A DNA stretch of 64,000 bases from F23-B02 sp963650165 (GTDB lineage: Bacteria > Bacillota > Clostridia > Oscillospirales > Oscillospiraceae), in assembly GCA_963650165.1 (NCBI GenBank), contig CAVJKX010000004.1, positions 1 to 64,000 of the forward strand. Reading direction: 5' to 3'. The position numbers and the translations under genes are program-made. Under the pieces are notes generated by a model, which saw nothing but the letters and a program-made list of their open reading frames with translations, did no database searches and was not told the origin of the DNA. Below are positions 49,037 through 57,531 of this stretch, in pieces; the stretch's first letter is position 1; each line of letters begins with the position of its first letter.

Positions 49037-49079
49037 ATTTGCCGCGGCAAATGACAAACGAAAAAAACCGTGCTATAAT
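49037..49079 (+). promoter_or_regulatory. Promoter of the permease/ATPase-Crp operon with activator-type palindrome
   Basis: ATGACA (49051-49056), 17 bp, TATAAT (49074-49079) with GTGC before the -10. The perfect palindrome ATTTGCCGCGGCAAAT (49037-49052) is centred about 41.5 bp before the expected start of transcription (about 49086), the class II position of Crp-family activators. Its core TTTGC-N4-GCAAA has the 5-4-5 geometry of Crp/Fnr sites. Confidence 0.62.
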
Positions 49080-49112
49080 GAGGCATAAATTCAAGAAGTG
49101 AGACAATTTTCG

Positions 49113-49163
49113 GCGATACCGTGCGCTTTCGGCGGATATTCACGAGCCTGCGGTATTGCTTTT
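49113..49163 (+). promoter_or_regulatory. Structured leader, possible attenuator
   Basis: GCGATACCG (49113-49121) pairs with CGGTATTGC (49151-49159; one wobble) around about 29 nt, followed by TTTTCTTTT. It lies between promoter and first gene and could act as an attenuator. I do not recognise a known riboswitch class. Confidence 0.4.
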
Positions 49164-49175
49164 CTTTTGGAAATC

Positions 49176-49193
49176 AGTTAGCAACCGCTAACT
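49176..49193. promoter_or_regulatory. Palindrome A, candidate operator of the ATPase-Crp fusion
   Basis: AGTTAGC-AACC-GCTAACT, 16 bp before the permease start codon. The same arms, with different central four bases, occur at 51332-51347 and 63609-63628. Confidence 0.65.
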
Positions 49194-49208
49194 CGAAAGA
49201 GACGGAAT

Positions 49209-50003
49209 ATGAAAGAAAACAAAAAGCAAATTTTGAAAATGACGCTCATCGTGCTCTGCTGGCTGCTCCTGTGGGAGGCGGCCGACCGGATAATCGACAA
49301 CCGCATCGTGCTGTCGGGCCCGACGCACATCATCGCGGCGCTGGCAGAGCAGATGCGGCAGCCGGACTTCTGGATTACCTGCGGGGCGTCGTTTGCGCGC
49401 ATAACGGCGGGCTTCCTGCTGTCGTTCGCGGCGGGCTTTATACTGGCGCTGCTGTGCTTCCGCTTCAAGCTTCTGCGCGATATCGTCACGCCGGTGATGG
49501 TGATGCTCAAGATCGTGCCGATGATATCCTTTGTCATCATGCTGCTTATCTGGGTGGGCAATCAGGCGCTGACGATCTACCTGTCGTTCCTGATCGTCCT
49601 GCCGCTTATCTACACGAGCACGCTTGCCGGGCTCAACGCCGTGGACAAGGAGCTTCTGGAGGCCGCGCGCGAGTTCGGCGTGTCGCGCTGGTATCTGTTC
49701 TGCTACTTTTACCGTCCGACGCTCATGCCGTTTATCATCAGCGCCTGCCGCATCGCGCTGGGCATGAGCTGGAAGAGCGGCATCATGGCGGAGGTCATCG
49801 GAACGCCGAAGCCCTCGATCGGCCGCGAGATGTACGCGGCAAAGACCTATCTGCAAACGGCGAATCTGTTTGCGTGGACGATTGTTGTTATTGTGCTGAG
49901 TCTGCTGTTCGAGAAGCTGTTCATGTGGCTGCTGGAAAAGTGCAGCCCCGTGAAGGGCAGCGAAACGCAGGCCGAGCTGATGAAAAAGAAACCGGGGATG
50001 TAA
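49209..50003 (+). CDS. ABC importer permease, TauC/SsuC type
   Basis: 264 residues with about six membrane helices. The EAA loop, through which the ATPase couples, is LLEAAREFGVSRWYLFCYFY in the C-terminal half, followed by GMSWKSGIMAEVIG. The family imports nitrate, sulfonates, thiamine precursors and related small anions or heterocycles. GAGACGGAAT is a modest ribosome site for ATG 49209. The ATPase-Crp gene follows after one base. The matching binding protein lies 7.5 kb downstream at 57528. Confidence 0.9.
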   Translation: MKENKKQILKMTLIVLCWLLLWEAADRIIDNRIVLSGPTHIIAALAEQMRQPDFWITCGASFARITAGFLLSFAAGFILALLCFRFKLLRDIVTPVMVMLKIVPMISFVIMLLIWVGNQALTIYLSFLIVLPLIYTSTLAGLNAVDKELLEAAREFGVSRWYLFCYFYRPTLMPFIISACRIALGMSWKSGIMAEVIGTPKPSIGREMYAAKTYLQTANLFAWTIVVIVLSLLFEKLFMWLLEKCSPVKGSETQAELMKKKPGM

Positions 50004-50004
50004 G

Positions 50005-51303
50005 ATGCCGATATCGATCAAAAATATACAGAAGGCCTTCGGCGCAAAGCAGGTGCTGACGGGCGTGGACTACGTTCTGGAGGACGGCGGCATATACTGC
50101 CTGATGGGCCCGTCCGGCATGGGCAAGACGACGCTGCTGCGCATACTCATGGACCTTGAAAACCCCGACTTCGGCGGCGTGGAGGGTCTCGGCCGCAACG
50201 ACATTGCGGTCATGTTCCAGGAAAACCGCCTGCTCGAGTGGATGGACGCGGTGGACAACATCGCGGTCATGCGCCGCGGCATACGCGATAAGAAGCTCAA
50301 GCGCGAGATCGAGGAAAACCTCAAGAGCATACTCCCGGCCGACTGCCTGCACCAGCCTGTGGCGCAGCTTTCGGGCGGCATGAAGCGGCGCGTTGCGCTC
50401 GCGCGGGCAATGAGCTACCCTTCAAAGCTCATCATCCTCGACGAGCCCTTCACTGGGCTTGACCGCAGCACAAAGCTCGAGGTAATCGACTACATCCTGC
50501 GTATGCGGCAGGGGCGCATCCTGCTTGTCGCCACCCACGGAACGGAGGACGCCGACATGCTCGGCGCGAAGGTCATCCGCCTCGAGGAGCTGCTTGGCGC
50601 CGTGCCGGAGCAGCACGAGGATACAGGGGAGGAGAACATATCGTACAGCCGCGACGAGGTCATGCGCAGCATGAACATCTTCCGGCAGATCCCCGCCGGA
50701 CGCTATCCCGAGATCGTGACGAAGCTGCGCGGCTATGAGCAGAGCTACGAGCCGAACGATATCATCTGGAACCAGGACGAGAGCTACAGCTGCATCGGCG
50801 TCATATTGCAGGGCGTTATCCAGGCCGTGAACCTCAGCGGCAGGGAGCCGCAGATAATCCAGCAGTTCCACGCCGGGGAGAGCTTCGGCGAGGCGGTAGC
50901 CTTCGGCGGGCAGCGCAGCTGGGTCGAGATACGTGCGGTGAAGCCTGCGCGCATATTATACCTGCACGTTGACGGCCTTATGGCCGACACCGGCGACCGC
51001 GACTTCACGCTGATGAAAACGAACCTCGTGCGCGAGATGTCCAACAAGCTGGCCATTCTCAACCTCAAGAACCAGATACTTGCCGAGCCGCGGCTGCGCG
51101 GGCGCATACTCATGTATCTGAACATGCTGCCCGCCGAGCCCGACGGCAGCAGGGAGATACCCTTCCGGCAGAAGGACCTTGCGCAGTACCTGAATGCGAA
51201 CACCTCCGCGCTCTGCCGCGAGCTTACGCGCATGCGCGAGGAGGGGCTCATCGAGACCGACGGCCGCCGCGTGAAGATAAAATTCAAGCCCGGCGTATCA
51301 TAA
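50005..51303 (+). CDS. ABC importer ATPase fused to Crp/Fnr-type regulator
   Basis: 432 residues joining two proteins. Residues 1-205 are an importer ATPase of the TauB/SsuB type: Walker A GPSGMGKT (35-42), Gln72 in MFQENRLLEW, signature LSGGMKRR (122-129), Walker B LIILDEPFTGLD with Glu147, and switch His178. Residues about 225-432 are a full Crp/Fnr regulator: a cNMP-type beta-roll (DIIWNQDESYSCIGVILQG, FHAGESFGEAVAFGG), a dimer helix (about 332-362) and an HTH with RQKDLAQYLNANTSALCREL (388-407) and wing. All ATPase residues are kept, so it should still drive transport while able to bind DNA. No Fnr-type Cys cluster is seen. It follows the permease directly. Confidence 0.93.
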   Translation: MPISIKNIQKAFGAKQVLTGVDYVLEDGGIYCLMGPSGMGKTTLLRILMDLENPDFGGVEGLGRNDIAVMFQENRLLEWMDAVDNIAVMRRGIRDKKLKREIEENLKSILPADCLHQPVAQLSGGMKRRVALARAMSYPSKLIILDEPFTGLDRSTKLEVIDYILRMRQGRILLVATHGTEDADMLGAKVIRLEELLGAVPEQHEDTGEENISYSRDEVMRSMNIFRQIPAGRYPEIVTKLRGYEQSYEPNDIIWNQDESYSCIGVILQGVIQAVNLSGREPQIIQQFHAGESFGEAVAFGGQRSWVEIRAVKPARILYLHVDGLMADTGDRDFTLMKTNLVREMSNKLAILNLKNQILAEPRLRGRILMYLNMLPAEPDGSREIPFRQKDLAQYLNANTSALCRELTRMREEGLIETDGRRVKIKFKPGVS

Positions 51304-51331
51304 CAGACAGCGGCTTTTGCCGCGCCTTCGA

Positions 51332-51347
51332 GTTAGCAATGGCTAAC
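51332..51347. promoter_or_regulatory. Palindrome B, candidate operator
   Basis: GTTAGC-AATG-GCTAAC, 67 bp before the surface-protein start. A possible -10 (TATATA, 51382-51387) lies between it and the gene; no clear -35 is visible, as often in activator-dependent promoters. Confidence 0.62.
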
Positions 51348-51414
51348 CAAGTGTATAACGCTCCTGCGCACAGCGGGGCTTTATATAAATGAAACCTTAT
51401 AAGGAGGATCAAAA

Positions 51415-54400
51415 ATGATAAAAAAGAAATTGGGGACACGACTTCTGTCCGTCCTCATGGCACTGACGATGCTGCTCGGCCTTGTGCCGATGACGGCACT
51501 GGCGGATGAACCCGCAGCCTCAACGGGCGCTGAGTACAGCAAGAGCTATACCAGCACCGATTTTTCGGGCAAGTTCATCAGCTCTATGGAATACAGCGTC
51601 AGCACGACCGACAGTAACGGCGCCAAGCTGGAAGACGGCAGCGGCGAGATCAGCATGATCGAGGGCACCGGTGAATGGGTCGATCAGGTATGGACCCGCA
51701 CCGATCGCTGCAAGGAGTGGACGAAGATCATCGGCCTGCTTCAGGATGCAGGCGTCAGCGTTGACTCCCGCTCGACCATGGTGTTCGACCTGTCCCTGAA
51801 GGACAGCAGCGGCGAAGCCATCAGCCTCGACGGCAGCAAGACCAGCTGCACCGTAAAGGCAGAGTGGGGCGGCGTCTGCAACTATAAGGTTTACATTTAT
51901 GACGGCAGCAAGGTATACGAGGAGACCGAGGGTACCCATGAGAATGCCGACTATTCCGAAGTGTTTGCCGGTTACCACGCGGGCATCGACGAATTCACCG
52001 TTCCCGCCGGATGCAAGGCCGTTTATGTCAGCGAACTTACCCCGGCCGAGGCGCTTGCTCCCGGAGCCTACACCGTGGACGCAGACCTGACGGTACTCGG
52101 CAAGAACAACCAGGTGCTCAACGGCACCCAGGTGTACCTCAGCAACCCCGACCTGCCGCCCACAACGCCCATGAAGCAGAAGGGCTACCTCGTTGTGCAC
52201 GAGGACGGCACCATGACTCTGAGCCTTGACGGCTTCAACCACATTTTCAGCCAGCAGACCATCACCAGCGGCAAGGACGTTACCGTTGACGAGCTGCGCT
52301 ACTTCAACCTGCGTGAGTACTGGATGGAAAGTGCCACCTCCGAATCCGAAAAGGAAGCCTTCAAGGAGATCCCCGAAAAGTGCATCGACGGCATCACCGT
52401 CACGCTCAACAACTATAACGGCTTCTATTCCTTCGGCGACTGCACCCAGTTTCCCGTCATTCTCTTCACGGAAACCGACATGTGCCTTGACCTGACCGTG
52501 GACTTTTCCTCTGCCGTCAAAGCATATGAGCGCCCCGGCGAGGGAGAGACGGCTTACAGCAAGACCTTCACCGACGAGAGCACCGGCGTTTCCGTTTTCG
52601 TCGAGACCACCGAGGACTGGGGACAGAAGCTGGATGACTCAAGCCTGAGCATCAGCTATCTGGACGAGAGCGACTCCCGCTATGAGGACGCAAAGTTCCA
52701 GATGGACCGCCTCTGTGTCCGCGACTGGTACAAGCTGCTTGCCTTCACGCTCACCGACTCCGACGGCAATGAGCTCAGCCTTGAGGGCAACTGCCAGGCC
52801 ACCGTTTCCGGCGCCGATGTCAGCGGCTGGACAAATCCCGTCGTCTATCAGCTCAAGGGCGACATTGCCCGCACAAAGAACATTTCCGCCGACATCTCGG
52901 ACAATAAGGCATCCTTCATCGTCCGTGATCTGGACACCGTGGCCCTCGTCGGCCGGTACTCCCGCACCGACAGCGGCATTACCAAGGGAGCGCTGCCCTT
53001 TACATGGCTGCGCTCCGAGGCCACGGATAACAGCTACAGCCTGACGGAATACATGATCGGTACAGAAGGAGCTCAGGTGGACGAAGAGTATGGCCAGACG
53101 GCCAGCAGCACTTATCTGGACTGCAAGGTCAGCACCACAATGAGAAAGACGGCAACCGAGCAGGGTGACTGCTACTATGCCCAGCTGGTAAATCCCGACA
53201 ATGGCTCGAGCTTTAACAATACCTTCCGGGGTATCTCCAAGGTCGAGGTTCAGCTGCCCTACGACGTGGCAAAGCCCTATTACTACATTGTCCTGACCGA
53301 CGGCACAAGCACCTATGTAAAGCAGTACACCGATACGACCGTGCATAACGGCAGCGTTTATTTTGACATTATAAACAGCTTCGGCCAGCGCAGCACTGTA
53401 ATCAGCTTCGATGACGGTACCTATGACCAGGATTGGGGTAATATTCTGCTCGACGCTCTGGCAAGAGGCTGGAACGGCGCCGTTCCATCATCCGAAAAGC
53501 CCACGGCATACATTCTCAACAGCGACAAGCTCTATGCCGGTCAGCCCTATACCTACCTCAGCAAGGCAAAAACCTATTCAGGCAAAGAGCGGAGCGATAC
53601 CAACCGCGTTTATAACGACAGCGTTGTCCTGAGCGGTGACTACACCGCGAAGGATGCCGGTACCTATACCTACACCGCAACTCCCGTCGAGGGCCGCACC
53701 TGGCTCGACGGCACATCCGAGCCTTTCACCTGTGAGTGGACCATCGGCCAGAGAAACCTTACCGTCAGGTTCGCAGGTGAGACCATCCACGAGGGCGAGA
53801 CCCCCGAGCTGAAAGCGACCTATACCGGCTGGGCGGACGGCGAGAGCGAGGAAAATGCCAAGGGCTTCGAGCCTGCCTCGATCACCGCTCCCGAGACCCT
53901 GAGCATCGGCAGCTATAGCCTCAAGCCCGAGGGCGGCAAGGCCGACAACTACAGCTTCTATAGGTATAGGGCAGGAAGCCTGAACGTTGTTTCCGCCGAC
54001 ACCAAGATCATCGATAAGCCCACGGCCGTTCCCGGCAAGCTCCTTGCCGACGGCAGCGAGAAAACCGGCGTCCTCGAGGGCGAGGGCTACACTCTCACCG
54101 GAAACACGGCCACCGAGGGCGGCAAGAGCTACACCGCCGCTGCGACTCTGAACGAGGGCTGCGCATGGTCCGACGGCGACACCTCATCCTCCTGCAAGGT
54201 CACATGGTCCATCTGGAAAGGCATTGAAAAGCCCGTTTTCGAAAAAACCGTATTCGAATATACGGGAAGCAGGATCAATCTGGATGCTGAAAACAAGTAC
54301 ACTTGGGCAGACGGTTATAGCTTCACCAATACCTATGCTGCGGCGGTGGGCAGCTACACGACCGAATATACACCTATCAGCTACAAGTATTGCTTGTGGT

Positions 54401-55920
54401 CCGACGGAACGGACGATCCCGTGGTCATCAACTGGTCCATCGTTGAACCCGCAAAGAGCGCAGACTACACCGCAGTCGACGCTGCAATCGCAAAGATCCC
54501 CGCAGACCTGAGCGTATACACCGACGAGAGCGTCAAGGCGCTCACCGACGCAAAGAACGCAGTCGTCCGTGACCTTACCTCCGATAAGCAGTCCGAGGTC
54601 GACGCAATGGCCAAGGCCATCGAGGATGCAGTCGCCGGCCTTGTAAAGAAGGACTCCGGCAGCAGCGATGTCAAGGTCGTCAGCACGAGCATCGTCACGG
54701 CAAACCTCTTCGTCCCCGGTGAGCTCAATAAGCAGCTTCCCGGCGTGACCGCGTACATGACCAATCCCAACAACCCGCTCGGCGTCGTTCCCGAGGGCTA
54801 CAGCAGCGTCGAGAGCAAGGCTCCCACCGAGCCCGTGAGCAATAACGCCGTGCTCACCGAGTACAGCGACGGCACCGTGACCGTTACCGTACCCGTTCCG
54901 AACCCAGTGTTCACCCTGCAGAAGATCGACGGCGGCAGCAACGCCAAGGTCATAAGCTCCGTCCGCGACAATAAGACCTACAGCTCCTCCGACGGCTCCG
55001 TTTCCAGAAACGGCCGCATCACGAGCATCACCGTTCAGCTCAAGGATAAGTCCGGCACCTATGTGTTCTCCGACTGCACCGAGTTCCCGACTCTGCTGGG
55101 CACCGATTGGAACGTTCCTCTGACGCTTTCCGTCGAGTTTCAGAGCGTTACTCCCGTTGAGCCCACAAAGAGCGCAGACTACACCGCAGTCGATGCCGCT
55201 CTTGCAAAGATCCCCGCAGACCTGAGCGTATACACCGCCGAGAGCGTCAAGGCGCTCAACGACGCAAAGAACGCGGTCGTCCGTGACCTCGCTGCCGACA
55301 AGCAGTCCGAGGTCGACGCAATGGCCAAGGCCATCGAAGACGCGGTCGCCGGTCTTGTGAAAAAGACCGATCCCGAACCTACCCCCGACGTGAAGAAATT
55401 CAGCGATGTTCCGGCCGACTCTTACTGCGCAAAGGCAGTCGATTGGGCAGTGGCAAGCGGCGTGACCAAGGGCACGACCGAGACCACCTTCTCTCCCGAC
55501 ACAGCCTGCACCCGCGCCCAGGCCGTAACGCTTCTGTGGCGTGCAGCCGGCTGCCCCGAGCCGACGCTCACTAAAAATCCCTTCACCGATGTAAGCAGCG
55601 ATTCGTTCTGCTATAAGGCCGTGCTCTGGGCTTACGAAAAGGGCATCACCCTCGGCACCACGGCAACAACATTCGCACCCAATGCGGCAATAACCCGCGC
55701 ACAGGCTGTCACCTTCATGTACCGCGCAGCCGGTTCCCCGAAGGTGAGCGGCAATAACGTATTCACCGACGTTGACAGCGGCTCGTTCTGCTTCAGCGCA
55801 GTGCTCTGGGCAGCCGAAAACGGCATCACCCTCGGCACTACGGCAGCGACCTTCTCACCCAATGCGGGCTGCACCCGCGGCCAGCTCGTGACGTTCCTGT
55901 ACCGTCAGCTGGATAAATAA
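51415..55920 (+). CDS. Large SLH-anchored surface protein with 'DCxxFP' domains
   Basis: 1501 residues. A signal peptide ends near ALADEP. A beta-rich part (about 35-215) precedes the first DCxxFP domain (about 219-365, with YSFGDCTQFP). A relative of the first part follows (about 370-550), then MBG/Ig-like repeats (about 700-860). FIVAR-type three-helix repeats lie at about 1016-1080 and 1253-1317 around a second DCxxFP domain (about 1092-1243, YVFSDCTEFP). Three SLH motifs close the chain (about 1325-1501, e.g. KFSDVPADSYCAKAVDWAVA), binding it to cell-wall polymer. It probably captures a ligand at the surface and is first in the binding-protein operon; AAGGAGGATC precedes ATG. Confidence 0.88.
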   Translation: MIKKKLGTRLLSVLMALTMLLGLVPMTALADEPAASTGAEYSKSYTSTDFSGKFISSMEYSVSTTDSNGAKLEDGSGEISMIEGTGEWVDQVWTRTDRCKEWTKIIGLLQDAGVSVDSRSTMVFDLSLKDSSGEAISLDGSKTSCTVKAEWGGVCNYKVYIYDGSKVYEETEGTHENADYSEVFAGYHAGIDEFTVPAGCKAVYVSELTPAEALAPGAYTVDADLTVLGKNNQVLNGTQVYLSNPDLPPTTPMKQKGYLVVHEDGTMTLSLDGFNHIFSQQTITSGKDVTVDELRYFNLREYWMESATSESEKEAFKEIPEKCIDGITVTLNNYNGFYSFGDCTQFPVILFTETDMCLDLTVDFSSAVKAYERPGEGETAYSKTFTDESTGVSVFVETTEDWGQKLDDSSLSISYLDESDSRYEDAKFQMDRLCVRDWYKLLAFTLTDSDGNELSLEGNCQATVSGADVSGWTNPVVYQLKGDIARTKNISADISDNKASFIVRDLDTVALVGRYSRTDSGITKGALPFTWLRSEATDNSYSLTEYMIGTEGAQVDEEYGQTASSTYLDCKVSTTMRKTATEQGDCYYAQLVNPDNGSSFNNTFRGISKVEVQLPYDVAKPYYYIVLTDGTSTYVKQYTDTTVHNGSVYFDIINSFGQRSTVISFDDGTYDQDWGNILLDALARGWNGAVPSSEKPTAYILNSDKLYAGQPYTYLSKAKTYSGKERSDTNRVYNDSVVLSGDYTAKDAGTYTYTATPVEGRTWLDGTSEPFTCEWTIGQRNLTVRFAGETIHEGETPELKATYTGWADGESEENAKGFEPASITAPETLSIGSYSLKPEGGKADNYSFYRYRAGSLNVVSADTKIIDKPTAVPGKLLADGSEKTGVLEGEGYTLTGNTATEGGKSYTAAATLNEGCAWSDGDTSSSCKVTWSIWKGIEKPVFEKTVFEYTGSRINLDAENKYTWADGYSFTNTYAAAVGSYTTEYTPISYKYCLWSDGTDDPVVINWSIVEPAKSADYTAVDAAIAKIPADLSVYTDESVKALTDAKNAVVRDLTSDKQSEVDAMAKAIEDAVAGLVKKDSGSSDVKVVSTSIVTANLFVPGELNKQLPGVTAYMTNPNNPLGVVPEGYSSVESKAPTEPVSNNAVLTEYSDGTVTVTVPVPNPVFTLQKIDGGSNAKVISSVRDNKTYSSSDGSVSRNGRITSITVQLKDKSGTYVFSDCTEFPTLLGTDWNVPLTLSVEFQSVTPVEPTKSADYTAVDAALAKIPADLSVYTAESVKALNDAKNAVVRDLAADKQSEVDAMAKAIEDAVAGLVKKTDPEPTPDVKKFSDVPADSYCAKAVDWAVASGVTKGTTETTFSPDTACTRAQAVTLLWRAAGCPEPTLTKNPFTDVSSDSFCYKAVLWAYEKGITLGTTATTFAPNAAITRAQAVTFMYRAAGSPKVSGNNVFTDVDSGSFCFSAVLWAAENGITLGTTAATFSPNAGCTRGQLVTFLYRQLDK

Positions 55921-55937
55921 GATTACCTGCACCAATG

Positions 55938-55961
55938 CCACCCGTGCGAAAACACGGGTGG
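55938..55961 (+). other. Hairpin between the two surface-protein genes
   Basis: CCACCCGTG pairs perfectly with CACGGGTGG around CGAAAA. There is no T run, so it is more likely an mRNA-stabilising or processing element that separates expression of the genes on either side. Confidence 0.5.
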
Positions 55962-55989
55962 TAAAGGTGCATCAGGAAAGGAAATTTCA

Positions 55990-57531
55990 ATGAAGAAAAA
56001 ACTGCTGGGTCTGCTCATGGCCTGCGCCCTGATACCGGGGCTCGTTCCGGCGCTGCCCGCCGCAGCGGAGCAGACCTACACCGTCACGGCAAACCTTATG
56101 GTTCCGGGCGAGCTGAACACCCAGCTTCCAGGCGTGACAGCCTATATGACAAACGGAAATAACCCGCTGGGTCAGGACGGATACGAGGCCAAGGCTCCCA
56201 CGGAGCCCGTGTACAATAACGCGAGCGTTACCGTAGCCTCCGACGGTACGCTGACTTTGACCGTACCGCTCCCGAACCCGGTGTTTACATTGCAGAAGAT
56301 AGGCGGCTGCTCCAACGCGGATATTCTCTCCGCGCCCCGCGACAGCCGGACCTACACCTCCTCCGACGGCTCGACCTCGCGGCAGGGACGTATCACAAGC
56401 CTTACCCTGAAGCTGAAAGATCGCTCCGGCACATATATATTCAACGACTGCGTAGAATTCCCGACGCTGCTGGGCGTGGACTGGACGGTGCCGCTGACGC
56501 TCAGCGTCGATCTTTCCTCCGTTCCCAAGGCAGCGGAAAAGGAGCCGAGCCCGACTTCGGCATCGGAGGTCAATTATGATAAGCTCAAGGCAATAATTTC
56601 CACTGCGGAAAAGGCCGCATCGAGCGCCCGCGTTTCCGCCGACGGCGCGGACGTAAGTCCCTCGAAAACCTGGGTGACGCAGTCGGAGCTCGACGCGCTG
56701 AACAAGGCGCTCGGCAGCGCAAAGAGCGCCGTTTCCGGCAAGAAGGATCAGCCGAGCGTCGATGCGCAGACCGATGCGCTCAATGCGGCATATCAGACCT
56801 TCCTTGCCGCACAGAAAAGCGGCAAGGGTCAGCCGACCGATCACCTCGGAAAGACGCTCAAGCCCGGCAGCTACACCGTAAGCGCGAACATCTGGTTCAA
56901 CAAGGCCGACACCGGTCTGCCCCTTAATCCGCATATCACAAACGGCACCTTCCCGCCCATGAACCCCGTGGAGGGCAACGCAAAGCTGACGGTCAACAAG
57001 GACGGCTCGGCAACTGTAGTCATCCCCGTGTGCATAAAGGACAGGGTCATGACCGTCCGCGAGCTGCACGGCCTGAACCTTGCAGACGTCAGCAAAAATG
57101 ACGACGGCGCGATCACAGGGATCACCGTGAAGCTCGATAAGCTCAGCGGCGACAGCACGGTCGTGACCATGCAGGGCGATGATATGACCGCCGATATCTG
57201 GATGGGTGACCTTGCAATGACCATTTCGGGTCTTGACAAGGAACACACCTGGCCCTTTACCTTTGAGATCAATCTCTCGAATGTCGACACTACCGACGGC
57301 GGCAAAATGCCGGTCGTGGAGCTTGAAATGCTCGATTCCTCCGCGGCTGCGGGCGCGATGGCGGCTGCCGGAGTCAATACCGACATATCGGACGAGGATG
57401 CGGACGACGGCTCGGACGAAGAAAGCAAAACCGAAAGCCGTACAGGGATCATCGTCGCTGCCGTTATCGTTATTGCGGCGGCCGCAAGCGGCTATGCCCT
57501 CATAAAGAAGAAAAAGGAGAACAAGCAGTGA
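55990..57531 (+). CDS. Membrane-anchored protein with 'DCxxFP' domain
   Basis: 513 residues. Signal peptide (MKKKLLGLLMACALIPGLVP) to about 27; first DCxxFP domain 31-178 (YIFNDCVEFP), about 70% identical by eye to the second such domain of the SLH protein. A helical FIVAR-like part (about 190-275) precedes a second, diverged copy of the domain without the Cys (about 294-434). An acidic linker and one C-terminal membrane helix with a basic end (KKKKENKQ) follow. It would carry its domains between wall and membrane, a relay position between the SLH protein and the lipoprotein. The next gene starts within its stop (GTGA). Confidence 0.85.
   Translation: MKKKLLGLLMACALIPGLVPALPAAAEQTYTVTANLMVPGELNTQLPGVTAYMTNGNNPLGQDGYEAKAPTEPVYNNASVTVASDGTLTLTVPLPNPVFTLQKIGGCSNADILSAPRDSRTYTSSDGSTSRQGRITSLTLKLKDRSGTYIFNDCVEFPTLLGVDWTVPLTLSVDLSSVPKAAEKEPSPTSASEVNYDKLKAIISTAEKAASSARVSADGADVSPSKTWVTQSELDALNKALGSAKSAVSGKKDQPSVDAQTDALNAAYQTFLAAQKSGKGQPTDHLGKTLKPGSYTVSANIWFNKADTGLPLNPHITNGTFPPMNPVEGNAKLTVNKDGSATVVIPVCIKDRVMTVRELHGLNLADVSKNDDGAITGITVKLDKLSGDSTVVTMQGDDMTADIWMGDLAMTISGLDKEHTWPFTFEINLSNVDTTDGGKMPVVELEMLDSSAAAGAMAAAGVNTDISDEDADDGSDEESKTESRTGIIVAAVIVIAAAASGYALIKKKKENKQ

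Noticed and set aside
49086..49208. TPP or other known riboswitch ahead of the TauC-like permease
   Set aside because: The conserved TPP motifs (CTGAGA and the ACCTGA type) are absent, and I could not match other classes by eye.
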